NCBI GenBank assembly: GCA_031308135.1 | Contig: JAHLJT010000631.1 | Location: forward strand, 224,449,654-224,513,653 | DNA from: Acheta domesticus | Taxonomy: Eukaryota; Arthropoda; Insecta; Orthoptera; Gryllidae | Length of the DNA stretch: 64,000 nucleotides | Reading direction: 5' to 3' | Shown: piece by piece, positions 10,752-21,899 of the stretch | Layout: every line of letters starts with the position of its first letter | Position numbering within the stretch: the first letter of the stretch is position 1 | Notes under the pieces: model-generated | What the model was told of the DNA's origin: nothing | What the model saw: only the letters and a program-made list of their open reading frames with translations | Databases searched by the model: none | Position numbers and translations under genes: made by a program

Positions 10752-12213
10752 AACTAGTGGTCCTACAGAATGGAACAGACTTTTCCGTATCAATTTTCTA
10801 TTTCCTTTGGACTTGGCTAGCTATTCGGATTTCCCACGTTCTCTTGCCAGCTGCTATCGCCGCCCAAGGTACATTTTTTGACCTTTTTTTAAATTTTTCG
10901 GTTTGCTAATAGTAGAACGGAAATATTATTTTACGAAAATTAAATAACAGTATCACTTTGTCCAAAATGGCAATTTTCTTTGAAAAAATTGGAAATATTT
11001 TTAAGGGAATGGCGTTTAAGCGATACGGTACATACGAAATTCGAAGCTCTTTTTCCATCCAACTTATTGAGTTTTCGAAAACCTTCATTAGAAGTTATTT
11101 TATGCACTTTAAGTGATAAATACAATAATGTAAACGAATTGCTGGAAATGTACATATTAACGGTGTGAGAGATCATTAAAAAAATGTTTCTGAAATTTTT
11201 GAAAAAACATAAAAATATCCCAAAATGAACTTTACGTCATATTAAACAATGCAATGGGCACTATCCATTTGAAAAATTTAGAGGAAAAAAATTGGTGTTA
11301 TTTATGAGGAAATGGCGTTTAAATCGTTTCTGAAAATGCGGAATTTTGTGCTAGTTTTCACAGAAAATATTTCCGTTTTCGAGAAACATTATGTGACATT
11401 ATTTAAAGCACATGTACTCGTAAATATAATCATGTGAAAAATCGCCGGTAATGTAAATATTAACGACGTGAGATACAAGTAAAAACATTTTTGTAATTTT
11501 TGAAAAAAAACAAACAAACAAAAGAAAAGGGTAATATGGCATTTATATCATTTCATAGAGTACTTTTAGTACTATCCTTATCTAAAGTTTAAAGAAAAAA
11601 TTTGGAGCCATTTATGAGAACATCTTGTTTGTAATTTTTTTAATGGGACATATTGTACGCAATATTGCGTGAAAACTAATAAAATTTTCAAAAAAATGAA
11701 CATGACCTTAAGGAAAGAACACACTTTAGAGAACAAAGTTTATTTGGAGGAAAAATTTCAATCTTCAATTTTGTTGTTGAAGGAAGACGAAATTTAAGCT
11801 TTTGCAATTTTCGGAAATTCAGAGTGAACCGTGAAAATAGGACCTACGCCACCTTCGTAAGTGTATTTTCCTCATATCTTACAAGAAATTTAAAGAAAAC
11901 ATTTGGATCCGTTTTTGAGAAAATTTTGAAAATGTCCCGAGGGCTTCATATAAAGTACTGCCAAATTTTGAAGATCTGATCGACCGGGGAATATTCATTT
12001 TGGAAGAAATCGTAATTATGGTTTAGGCGCTAGTGTAGTTCACAGACAGACGGACTGACGGACCGACGTTTTGATAAAAAACTTTTTCAGTATTGGGGGA
12101 CCCCAAAACGTGGATTTCCGTTAAATTCTCGAAATCGATTTTCCGCAGCATTACATAACTTTCTCTATACTACGTATATTACTCCGTATATACGTACGTA
12201 CACGGGAAAGTAA
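10752..12213 (+). repeat. Unclassified repeat with internal period of about 300 bp (family X, copy B)
   Basis: The most complete copy of a family seen five times in this window. It starts CTAGTGGTCCTACAGAATGG. It contains four degenerate tandem units, marked by 'ttgga(g/t)cc...ttt(g)agaa..tggcgttta' lines at about 11011, 11314, 11622 and 11922 (spacing 300-308 bp). It ends with a CAGACAGACGGACTGACGG tract near 12045 and a terminal dyad, ACTTTCTC...GGGAAAGT (about 12160-12211). Other copies lie at 2452-3385, 31888-32290, 52166-53168 and 55005-56265. No protein-coding frame is seen, and I cannot place it in a known superfamily. Confidence 0.7.
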
Positions 12214-12324
12214 CAAGGATAATCAGTGGAATTTAAAAATTCTTAATTCATATTGATGAATGTTTTCAACATTTCCGGGAAATACATGAAAAACTGAAAG
12301 CGTACACTCTTGCATTTTGCTCTT

Positions 12325-12400
12325 AAGGTCGAAAATCCTGACACCATCGGGACTCGGACCTAGGACCTCCTGGTCAGTGGTGATACGATAGTAATCCATC
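12325..12400 (-). repeat. Possible tRNA-derived SINE fragment
   Basis: On the - strand, GGTCCGAGTCCCGATGGTGT resembles the T-arm/B-box of a tRNA gene (consensus GGTTCGANTCC, one mismatch), followed by a short TCAGGATTTT stretch as in insect tRNA-derived SINEs. The A box is not convincing. Treat as tentative. Confidence 0.3.
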
Positions 12401-12563
12401 TGACTGTTGCCAAAATATGGTGTTTATTTCTCACTGACAGCAAATAGTTTTATTCTTTTCAAGCGAGGAAAATATCATTCTGCATTATAGTATCGCACTT
12501 CATCAATCATCACTGATAAAGTGACGCAGATTCATTCGTCACTCGACAATCGTTAGTAAACAA

Positions 12564-13672
12564 TCGTCTCCTGTATTATTTCAGTAGTATACCTTTGGGT
12601 TCCGGCTCTCACACGCAACCAATCTTTATAAATGAGAGCTCTAAATAAAGATAATTTCACGGAGACTTGACGAATTTCACTTTGACTTTAAAAATATGGA
12701 TGATTTCTTTAAAAAAAACGCATCGAAATATTCATGTAAAATGCAACCCGCATCACATGTCAACGTATATCGGCAAATACCTCGTAAACAAACCGTTTTA
12801 GAGCCTTAAAAAGCAAAATTTTGAGGCCAAAGGCCTCAAAGAAACGTTTCTCGCACCATAATCTACAAGATGAGACATTCTCCGATCCATTCAAGTAACT
12901 TTTTGGTTCCACGCTTTAATACTATGAAGGCCACCTCAATATTTCAGTCCTTCCTGTTTGTAGCAATTTTTGTGGCGACACGCTTAGAAGGCTTAGATTC
13001 GACAATCTTTATTTACGCTTTCTGTTGACACCGTAGTTTGTGCAGTCTGACGAGGTTTATTTGCATAATCATTAATTCAAGATTTGCTCTCCACCAACAA
13101 CTAGAAGTACTATTATAGTTGCTTGATATCTATACCTATGAAGATTGTTTCTTATGCGTGTAGTGAAACTTTTCAATTAACGTTTTTTCATGGTCTATAA
13201 GTGCTGTGTACTTAATTGTGAAGGGATGTGGGTGTTCAGTGAAAAGTGAAGACTGTGTTTGTGTTTAACCTGTACCAATATTTTCGTTATCATTCGATGA
13301 AATTTTCAAGTCAACGGGTTCAGACACGTAGCTTTCCCAAAAGTAAAAAGCTAATATTTTTGTGACTATCACGAAAAACTAAAACCTAACTGACAAAGAA
13401 TATTGAATAATTACTTCAAATGTCTTTAAGTAAGTGTTGGGAATTGTTCCAAGCAAATTATCCATGATATTGAATAAATATTTATTGAAAATTTTTTTAC
13501 ACATTAATTGCATTGTTTTTTATTTTATTTGTAATTGTGTTAGTACATTGCAAGTTAGCTTTATAGATTTTAAACAAATAAACACGTTTCGTTAACTACT
13601 TTTTCTCTTAGAATAAATATAGAAGGATAGGGAGGGGTCTAACATGCGAGAGTTCTCGCACGGGTACGCTAG
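12564..13672 (+). mobile_element. Non-autonomous Helitron, copy 1
   Basis: The element begins TCGTCTCC after an A at 12563. It ends at CTAG (13669-13672) before a T, consistent with insertion between A and T. Just inside the 3' end is a hairpin, GCGAGAGTTCTCGC, followed by ACGGGTACGCTAG, the standard Helitron terminus. A second copy on the - strand at about 41633-43886 aligns over its whole length, which fixes both ends. No Rep/helicase coding is visible. GTGGCGAC at 12972-12979 is the intact site that a hAT occupies in copy 2. Confidence 0.85.
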
Positions 13673-14655
13673 TTAGCAATAATTTTTACTATTCTTCATA
13701 GTGCAGGGCAGTGACATCAGATATAATTTCGATTTGGCGCTATAACCAAAATACTTTTTTAAATCATAGAACATAACTTCAAACAAAGAAAAGAACATTC
13801 TTAAATCGTCAAATTCCGGCTTTTATTAAGCCTCCATTTCATTGCTACAAAAACTCGCAAACAATTGACAGTTTATATAGCGATCAAATTTAATCATCTA
13901 CTAATATATTATTATTTCAATATTGTAATCTGTGTGGATTGATTTGGAAATTGTATTGCATCGCATTTCTTTGTCTACCAACAACTATCCTGCTCACACG
14001 CAATTCATGCTTTCTCTACGTAGCCACACATTGGCGATTGGCGTTGCGAAGGTCATGGACGACACGGAATTATGAACACTGAATTATCTACACAGTGAAT
14101 GCGAATCCTTTTCACTACTGCTGTCCATGTTAAGTTGTAACCGCTTTTGTAACGGCATTGAATCAAAGTTTCAATAATAATGATAGTAAAATAATTGAAA
14201 TTCAAATGCTCGTAAATTATTCTTATGAATTCGGTTTATATATATACACTCATACGAATACAATTTTCTTTGTCAAAAATCTGCTGCCTCTAAGAATCTG
14301 TCGCCCTAATGCAGCTGTTGGTATTGCATATGCTCAGTACAACTTACCCTTATTAAACTGTATCATTGATTCCAGTATAGGTTATTACAGTGCTATCCAT
14401 ATTTACAGTGAAATTCACTGTAAGCCATATATTTATAAGGCACCACTAGTGTATTATATCCTTGTTCTGGTAAAATGTGGAAATCTTCTTATAAATGTCA
14501 CGTAAAAATATGTACTCAGTTGATTGTGTTATCTGTTACGAGTTTTCGAAGCCTGTTTGTTTTGTCATAGAACGAAAATACTCGTAGAATCTTTGATAAG
14601 AAATTATACAGTGAAGCGAGGTCACAGATACTCATGTGCATACATTTTACGTCGT
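13673..14655. other. No recognisable gene
   Basis: AT-rich sequence between the Helitron and the candidate exon at 14.66 kb. The 115-codon open frame at 14158-14505 has AT-biased composition and no recognisable motif. Confidence 0.3.
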
Positions 14656-14659
14656 TACG

Positions 14660-14872
14660 TAAGTGGTTGTGACAGGTGGCTCAGACAGGCAGCCGCTCTG
14701 CGGACAATCGCTCAGTGTCGCTAAGGCGTGCGTAGGCGACACACGAGTAACAACTGTCGCCGGGAGCAGAATTGCGTCTCGAAGAAAGGATTTACAAAGA
14801 TCACGCCGTGAAAGAGATTAACACGCATTCACGGCGCATTTAGCCATCAATGAACATCGTGAATTAGAAAGT
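14660..14872 (+). other. Candidate non-coding first exon ending in a GTAAGT donor
   Basis: A local rise in GC with several CpGs ends at ...AAAGTG|GTAAGTGTTT, a near-perfect splice donor at 14873. Its composition, a TCAGT initiator-like sequence near 14710 and lack of a sustained frame suit a promoter with a 5' untranslated exon. The next + strand gene in the window is Mpv17 at 46.8 kb. A link would need transcript evidence. Confidence 0.35.
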
Positions 14873-15480
14873 GGTAAGTGTTTCATCCTCTCAAAGCATT
14901 AATAGAGAATACCGAAAGGTATTGTTTTGTTCACTCCTCTTAAAGAAGCCATTTGCGTACTGTTAGTCGTCCGTTAACGTGAGGTTTCAAGGAGTAGTCT
15001 AGTAAAAACTTTCTAATGGACTCGTTCGGTAAAATGCGCAGAATAAACACGGTTCATTTCTCTTTAGATTACTAATGATCATTGATGACCAAAGAACACA
15101 ACAGTATTTTGGGGATTCCAACATTTACATTTATCACTCAAAATGGGTTGTATGTATGTCGGCAGAAATAAAGAGTTTGTACTAGCATTATTTCAGAGCA
15201 GAAGCAGTTACATGAAAATGTGAAAAAAAAATGTATAGATCTGACCGAAATATGAATGTTTTAGCACTCGGAGGTTTACCAAGCTCGTCCAAAAATGTTC
15301 ACCTTTCCCTTCCCCCGGTTGGGAGAGGTAGAGCGATTTGTTGTGCCTACGGACAGAGGAAGTAATCTGTCAATAGGTTGACGGACCACGATCTGCGTGC
15401 CATCTTTTCATTCCCCAACTACAAGTGTTAGGTTACTACAGTTCCACGTGTCACTATGGACCCATGGGCGACAGGCGACT
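14873..15480. other. No recognisable gene
   Basis: If the exon to the left is real, this is the start of its first intron. I see no element ends or coding frame. Confidence 0.25.
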
Positions 15481-15486
15481 ATCTCC

Positions 15487-15657
15487 CATTTAAACATAGT
15501 GGCACTTCAAGGTCGCGATCTGGACGGAGAGGGGAACACTTTCATACACTCGAGAGCTTCATTTGACTTTAATGTTTGGTACTGGAGCTCCCAATTGGAT
15601 GACAATGTCCCCCTCTCCTTCCAGCTCGTGTCCTTGAAGTGCCACTCTGTTTAAATC
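15487..15657. repeat. Imperfect fold-back, MITE-like
   Basis: The left arm ('ccatttaaacatagtggcac' near 15487) and right arm ('gtgccactctgtttaaat' near 15640) are imperfect inverted copies. They share the inner blocks TTCAAGG...GACGGAGAGGGG and CCCCCTCTCC...CCTTGAA. Arms are about 55-60 bp with a centre of about 50 bp. The 85-codon open frame across it is a by-product. No clear target duplication was found. Confidence 0.5.
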
Positions 15658-15659
15658 GG

Positions 15660-16785
15660 AGTTTAAGCACTAGTCGCTAAGACTCTATGGACCTCACCGT
15701 TGCGAAGGATTAGGAGGTTATTACAGGTGTATCAGCGAGTCAAAGGGCAGTGACAAACTGCAGGTAGCCGTGATTTTACAGATGGTCTTGACTCTCCAGC
15801 TAATTTTCGGCGAACGCTCAACCGTCAGAATGAAAAGAAACAGATCTTCGTCCGACAGCCGGTGATTTTGGAGGTCGCCTGAAAAGGTCGTTTGAATTCA
15901 ATATGCCCATTTATATTTACTAACACGTGTTTGAATGAATCGATCGTATCGTTCGCAAACGTCTGATGTCGGCCGACCGAAATTTCGGCCAAAATAGGCT
16001 CCACTGCGACTGCCGCCTAAGATCCGTTTCACCCGCTTTCTTCTTAACAAACTGTTTAGGGAGTTTTCGCGAAAGTGCGCATGCGCAAGCGGCTCTGGTA
16101 CAATCACAAATTATACACTTCGATTTTATTAAAGTGGCCGATGACGTTTGGTCATTGTTTGCGTTATAAAATGAATATTTTTAATTAATTCTCAAACGTC
16201 CTTTTCAATGGGTCTCGTGGTCCCAGAATTGTGCTTACTACTGTTAAAAAGATGCAATTTATAAGGCAGGAGGTGTAACAATGACCTAATGTCATCGACC
16301 AATTTACAAAATTCGAAGTGTAGGACGTAGCACTCGCGTGTTGGCGCTTGCATCCGCTACTGATAAGCAGTGCTGCTCGAGATGCTAAGGCGGACATGTA
16401 ACTCATTGATTCGACCGTGGCGAGATTTGGCGATGTTTCTTAGTACCCCACTGCTACGTGAGTACGAAGTAGTTCACAGCCTACATCGGTATACATATAC
16501 TGTGTTAGAACGGGAAGTGCGAAGTTGTTCATTATTAGGTATGATCGCCAGCCCTGCTCGATGCAGTCGCGACAATGCGACTCCTAGTGGCACAACGGAG
16601 AACGACGCGAAATACCGTGAATTATTCCATTTTATTGATATAGCCCCGTGCGCCAAGAAAGAAAAATCGAAGTATAGTTTTGTTTTGTTATTTTCCAAGT
16701 AGCTGCTGACGTTTTTCGTGCATACCCCCACCATGCCTCCGACACCGGAGTTGTATCTCCTTCCTCTATACTGTGATTTTCGTAA
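15660..16785. other. No recognisable gene
   Basis: Mixed-composition sequence with several short open frames on both strands and no recognised domain. The longest (16474-16845, -) overlaps the dispersed repeat that begins near 16790. Confidence 0.3.
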
Positions 16786-16789
16786 CTTT

Positions 16790-17185
16790 GTCCCTGACTT
16801 TGTCCCTCCCCATCTCGATAAGGTTTTCCCTGATCCATTGAGCAAATGCTGAGATGGCCCCTTGTTTTGCTTCTGGACGTAAATGTAGCTTCACTATGCG
16901 CATACGTTTTGTTGAGCACTCCTTTTGCTTGTAATGGTAGGAGTAGAATTGATGTTCATTACTATTTTGTTAGCAATGCAGAAAAATCAAATCAGTTCAT
17001 TCACCGTTGAAATTGATATTCTATAACTAGGGAACAAACATTTTTCAAATTTGTATTTTTCTAAAATAAAAATGTTGCTTTTTTTAAATTCTGGGCCTCA
17101 AGAAAATGTGCGCAGATAAACTTTCCCCCCCCCCATGTCATATACAGTTTTTACTGTTTTTTTGACCAAATAAATAAATAGACAG
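16790..17185 (-). repeat. Dispersed repeat Y, - strand copy
   Basis: In reverse complement this matches 49840-50265 in order. It starts with a TTTA/TATT simple repeat and GGTCAAAAAAACAGTAAAAA, continues through a block with 'caatttcaacggtgaatgaac', and ends near the block encoding KTRGHLSICSMDQG. The two copies differ by point changes and small indels. The short shared frame (TSRSKTRGHLSICSMDQG) could be a coding relic of an unidentified element. Confidence 0.65.
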
Positions 17186-17188
17186 AAA

Positions 17189-17297
17189 TCAGCTGTTCAC
17201 GGTTTCATCCAATCGGGAGCTTGAACGTCACCATAGTGACGTCCCTGTCGCGAAACTTAAGCTCCTGATTGGATGGCAGCGAAACAGCTGATTCCTG
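17189..17297. repeat. Imperfect palindrome
   Basis: AATCAGCTGTT...TCCAATCGGGAGCTT on the left pairs with AAGCTCCTGATTGGATGG...AACAGCTGATT on the right, around a TCACCATAGTGACG centre. It sits exactly between dispersed repeat Y and the GC-rich exon. It may be a small fold-back element. Confidence 0.6.
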
Positions 17298-17345
17298 TCA
17301 GGGCCAAAGTATAGACTTGGAGGAAGGAGTGCCGGTCGCAGAGAC

Positions 17346-17560
17346 CTCGTGCGTCTCGGGCAGCGCCTCGACGGAGAGGCAGCGGCGGCGGAAGCGCGCC
17401 GTGCCCAGGAAGCGCAGCGTGTCGCTGGCGTCGGGGTCGAGCGCGAACGTGCGCAGCAGCGACGCCACCACGCGCGGCGACAGCAGCAGCGTCTCGAACG
17501 CCTGCAGGTCGCGCGCCAGCTGCGTGTCGCCCCACGACGCCACCGGCGACACGCCCGGGC
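17346..17560 (-). CDS. Candidate internal coding exon of an unrecognised gene
   Basis: On the - strand an acceptor in a TTG-rich tract (GTTAG|GCCCGG) opens a 215-bp exon ending at CACGAG|GTCTCT. Nearly every third position is G or C, and the reading is clean: GPGVSPVASWGDTQLARDLQ, then AFETLLLSPRVVASLLRTFA, then LDPDASDTLRFLGTARFRRR, then CLSVEALPETHE. It looks like a helical, leucine-rich soluble segment. I do not recognise the family. The acceptor tract is a microsatellite beside a LINE insertion, so the exon could be a displaced gene fragment. It may or may not belong with the exons at 10 and 28 kb. Splice phases do not prove a join. Confidence 0.5.
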
Positions 17561-17582
17561 CTAACAACAACAACAACAATCA

Positions 17583-18385
17583 GCAGAGCAATAAAGATCA
17601 ATCGTTTATGTGGCTCAAAAGGGGGAAGAATGAAGCCAGAACCGGAATCACTTGTAATAGCTGCCCAAGATCAGGCGTTGAGAACACGACATTATGATAA
17701 AGCGGTTCTCAAAATTTCTCAAGATGATAAATGCCGCATTTGCCTGGAACAAATTTGATCGTGTTGTCTCAGCTTGTCCAATCCTAGCAAAGACCGAATA
17801 CTTGAAAAGACATGACAGGGTGTGTAGCTACCTCCACTGGCAGATCTGTACCGCCCTCGAAGTTCCAAACACATGCCCCAAGTGGTACGAACACTCACCA
17901 AAGCGGGGACGTCTGTTGGATTCTGTACGATATTGTACGACCAACAAATCCAAACTGATAGCACGATAGCGGCAAACAAACCGGAAATAGTTATCCGGGA
18001 TTTGGAGAAAAAATCGTGTCTACTTCTCGATGTTGCTGTACCTTGCGATCAAAACGTCGATATAAAGGAGGGAGAGAGATGTCTTAAAAACAAGAGTTTG
18101 GAAATCGAGATCAGCCGAATGTGGGACGTTTAAGCGCAGGTCGTCCCGATAGTTATCGGTGTTCTGGGATTTGTACCGCTAAATGTTTTTGTAAGAACTT
18201 GTCTTAACTGCCAGGTCATTCAAAAGATGGGAAGTGCAGGAAATTGAAGTATTTGGAATAGCTCGCATTTTTCGCAAAGTATTGTAGAGGCTCCGACAGT
18301 CCCTAGATCTGCTCCTTAGGTAACTGGTTGCAACCTGGAGCAGATTTTATATTCAGCCGACTCATAACATTTTTAGTTGTGATAT
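17583..18385 (+). mobile_element. 5'-truncated copy of the R4/Dong-like LINE
   Basis: From 17583 to the TAA tail this matches 36915-37724 of the fuller copy, including the run MWLKRG, the post-RT region, the endonuclease block (KPEIVIRDLEKKSC...DVAVP) and the 3' untranslated end '...gtgat(a)taaagg' before AATAATAAT. The CCHC knuckle region is scrambled and several frames are needed, so it is dead. The usual PD of the restriction-like endonuclease reads PE here. The 3' junction with the TAA repeat is the same as in the other copy. Confidence 0.85.
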
Positions 18386-18759
18386 AAAGGAATAATAATA
18401 ATAATAATAATAGTAAGTAGGGCCCGGATAATTATGTACTAAAAATTAGGAAAATATGTACATATATATGTATTAAAATGTATAGAAATATGTACTAAAA
18501 AGTAAGAAATATGTAACACTTCAATTATTATATCAATTCGTTTTAATAAAATACTTTTGCTTAAATGTTGATCTCTGTAGACTTAATATACTCGTAAAGA
18601 ACAAAATTAAAACATAATTCTACTCACAATTCTGTTATTTACAATGATCTCCGTAAAAAATCAGAAACAAATATTTGTTTCAAATACTTAGAAACTAGCT
18701 GAATGTGACGTCGCCGACTTTTTAAATTACTTTCGGTTGTGTGACTCGTTTTTTTCTTC

Positions 18760-18905
18760 GTCTTTCTTCGTCTTTCTTCGTCTTCATCTTCTTCGTCGTC
18801 TCCTCCTCCTTCTTCTTCTTCTTCGTCTCCTTTTTCTACGTCGTCTCCTTTTTCTACGTCGTCTCCTTTTTCTACGTCTTCTTCTTCTTCGTTGTCATCG
18901 TTTCT
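18760..18905. repeat. Pyrimidine-rich low-complexity tract
   Basis: Imperfect TTCTTCGTC/TTTTTCTACGTCGTCTCC repeats inside the hAT. The two overlapping open frames rich in Leu/Phe/Ser come from the repeat and are not genes. Confidence 0.85.
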
Positions 18906-19754
18906 CTACCTTTCTCTTCGTCGGTATTGGAACTGGAGTTTAATCAACACCACCTGCATCTACTTAGGTGACGTTGATTTAGTTCCCGGCATACTTACCA
19001 AGATCACAGCGCCAAAACACGAAAAAACACGTTTTTGGACATTTCTTAGAATTTTATAGCCATTTCTGGAAACAAATTATCAGTTCCCCATCACGACGCC
19101 GAGTCGCGTCGAATGACACCTCGTTTGTCTCCACTAGTGCACGGGAGGTAGTCTACCCGTGAGAGATGGAACGGCTCATCCGCAAGCATGCACACGAGGA
19201 GTTTACTCAAATACTCTATAGTAATGAAATTTTTCCTATTATCTGTTCGAAGGCCTTGTGCCGACCACGTGTTCCACATCGCATCAAGTTACTAGTGTAT
19301 ATTTAAACTTTGTCCCAACATGTCACTGTTCAATGCTATTCGCGGATTAGGGAATAAAAACAATGCTGGTTGATATTTAATCAATTGACTCTTAGCATAA
19401 ATTCAGCTTTCTTTAATAATGTTCTTACCCAAGACGCTATTGTTTGACTTCTCTGAAAAGATAAACCAAACTTTGCATATGGCAAATTCCCAGTCTGCGT
19501 TACCACAAGGTTTAAGCCAATCGCCGTGAATTATTTTCTGTCCTTTTCTTATCCAAAAGCTGCAGTGCCACATCATGATTTTACTTTAGATTTTCACCTC
19601 ACAGAGATACTTTACAAACAAGGGTTTAGGCTCCAGTGCAACAAACGGGAAAAGAAAACTGTCAATGGCGCTTTCTGAGCTGAGTTAGTGCGTGTAATTT
19701 TTGGTGAAAGGCATTAAGATTAAGAAAGACCTCTGAAAAATACGTTGTGGGCGC

Positions 19755-20008
19755 GAGTTATCGCTTGAGAGCGTAGGCTTCCGCGGCCGGAGTCAATATT
19801 AAGTTGGCTGTCCGAGTGACGCCGCATCCATGGCAAAGGTGCCGTCGTTTCGGTCGCCATTCTGCGACCTTCCTCAGGGCGTAATGCGATGTAATGCGTA
19901 ATGCATTACGCCCTGAGGAAGGTCGCAGAATGGCGACCGAAACGTCGGCACCTTTGCCATGGACGCGGCGTCACCCGGACAGCCAACTTAAAATAGAGTT
20001 ATCGCTTG
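19755..20008. mobile_element. Fold-back Penelope-like remnant with 13-bp target duplication
   Basis: GAGTTATCGCTTG is repeated at 19755-19767 and 19996-20008. Between them are two inverted copies of a PLE-type terminal repeat, meeting at a palindromic GCGTAATGCATTACGC centre near 19895-19912. The left arm reads on -, the right on +. The left end carries GTAGGCTTCCGCGGCCGG, a motif also found at the left end of the PLE at 37.95 kb. No coding sequence remains. Confidence 0.8.
19913..19972 (+). ncRNA. Hammerhead ribozyme-like motif in the PLE fold-back
   Basis: CTGAGGA (19913-19919, fits CUGANGA) is followed by one extra A and stem II GGTCGC/GCGACC (loop AGAATG). Then come GAAA (19939-19942) and a stem III in which ACGUCG (19942-19947) pairs with CGGCGU (19966-19971, one G-U), with the expected cleavage triplet GUC ending at 19972. 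The opposite arm has the same core on the - strand (CTGAGGA at 19877-19871), with one stem III mismatch. Stem I is not evident in this rearranged copy, so I infer a relic of a ribozyme and make no claim of activity. Confidence 0.6.
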
Positions 20009-20506
20009 CTAGACGTACCATTTTCATACACAAACTTTCTTTCTGAGTAGTATTTTGTTCTCTGCTTTACTCGCGCTGAAATCTACACACTGGAAGCTTT
20101 GGAGTGCAACACCGTACCCTTTTGTAGGATTCTGCGTGCTGCAATATCAACATTTTTACGCAATGGAATAGCGCCAATTTAGAGAGAAGGCTGCCGAAAA
20201 ATTGTTTGACAATGCTGAATTGTTTGTCTTGGTTATTCCTTATCAAAAACATATAGAATAAATGAAGAATTATACAAAAAGAATGCAGAAAAACGAAAAA
20301 TATTAAGAAATATTTTAAAATATGTACTTTTGTGAAAAATATGTAAATATATGTACTTTCGGTTAAAATATGTAAATATATGTACTAAAAAGTCATCGAT
20401 TTTCGGGACTAATCGACATGAAACGTAAATATATTGTAGTTTTGACTTGATAGAGTTAACATACGGAAATATCTAATTACATAATTATCCGGGCCCTAAT
20501 AGTAAG

Positions 20507-21690
20507 GTAATAACGAAATTAACATAGTGCGATAGAAAAGTCTCTCTGCAGTGACATCTTGCTGGTGAGAGAGCTAGCAACAGTAATTATGTTGGTAGCT
20601 TGAACTGCAGCTTGAAACCGTGAATTGCATACTCACCACAACCATAATAGATTCTGTTAGTGTTGTTCCCTTCACTTCTTTCTCAGTGACCTGGTTGTTA
20701 CCAACATAAATGCAACTTGTAATAGGAGGCTCTGAATCGGCTCAGTGCGGGGAGACTTTCATGGCGCACTATGATAATGGTGCGTGGTGCACCATCAATT
20801 TATTATTATTGTGTACATTAATATTATGAATGGTCTCTAAATAGGGAATAACATATTATAATTTAGCATAATTTAATACAAATAACATATATTATATATT
20901 ATTATTCTCTATTTAGGCTAATGAAATATCAAAATTTACGTTTTACACGACACTATGAATATAACACCTCGTAAATGCATTGTTGGTAGAAAGAGAATTT
21001 ACTTCTGGTCCTGCATCAAACAGATTTAAGTCAGTCATGCAAGTTTGTAGATTACGGCATATTTGGAAAATTAGGCGCACATGCTATCAGAGCTCATTAC
21101 GCTGCAAAACACTCATTTGTACCTAGAAAACGATGCATTCAACACGTTTTCATACCCCCGAGTAAAGTTTTTTTAGGTCGTAATGTAGAAATTGAATTTT
21201 TTAACGTTCTATTAGTTCTTTGGAAACCATAGCTCCCTAATACGGGTTGCCAGAAACGTTGAGAGTTGGGTTCCAGAGTAAAAATATATTTAAAAAGTTT
21301 TTAATGGTGGCAATGTTTTTGCAAAAATTCTTTGGGTCCGTTGTATTGAACTTGTGGAGGTTTCTGCTTTTCTGGGCACTTTTGCTAATCACAATTTCCC
21401 GTTTAACATGATAAGGGAGCTACTGCACCATAGGTTTTAAAAGTTTTGAATTTGCAGTTTAATTTACAGATGTATGAGAACGTGCGGTTAACACGTCGAG
21501 AGTGTGTGGAGAACAAATGGGGAATATGAGGTATAAGTGTGGGAGGAATTTATGAAGAACATGTAGAGATAACATGTGGGGAATAAATATGCAGTGGAAT
21601 TCTAATAAATGAGGTGTAAAAGGAAACGTATCTATGTGGGGAGATATTGAATAACACGTTGACTTTATAAATATTAAATGTTTCTAGAAA
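20507..21690. other. No recognisable gene
   Basis: AT-rich, no sustained frame or matched repeat. Confidence 0.3.
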
Positions 21691-21699
21691 ATGCTGAGA

Positions 21700-21893
21700 T
21701 CAGCGGATAACTAAAAGGTTAAGCAGACGTGAAACGCCCGATGATGATGAATTTACTTTCATTCTTTAGGTAAATCGAAAGTTATAATTTTTATGCCAAT
21801 AAATGTTTCGCTAAGATATTGTCCTTCCTTGTGGGTGTGGGGGTAATGGGAGCGCGAGATGCAATACGCGAATGTTCTTGCACGGGGACGCCA
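21700..21893 (+). mobile_element. Degraded Helitron 3' end
   Basis: The stretch ending GCGAATGTTCTTGCACGGGG and then ACGCCAGT resembles the GCGAGAGTTCTCGCACGGGT-ACGCTAGT terminus of the Helitron at 12564-13672, with the CTAG changed to CCAG. The 5' end cannot be placed. Confidence 0.45.
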
Positions 21894-21899
21894 GTCATT

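Larger units (their letters stand above)
18410..20506. mobile_element. Non-autonomous hAT transposon in the TAA tail of the LINE
   Basis: An 8-bp duplication, ATAGTAAG, lies at 18410-18417 and 20499-20506. The 2081-bp element (18418-20498) starts TAGGGCCCGGATAATTATG and ends with its reverse complement. Subterminal ATATGTAC motifs are clustered at both ends, as expected of transposase-binding repeats. No transposase is seen. It carries a CTTCTTCGTC-rich low-complexity tract (18760-18905) and a fold-back PLE (19755-20008). Confidence 0.85.

Noticed and set aside
18737..18971. Two open frames rich in Leu or Phe, looking like membrane segments
   Set aside because: They come from a TTC/CGTC low-complexity tract within a hAT element.
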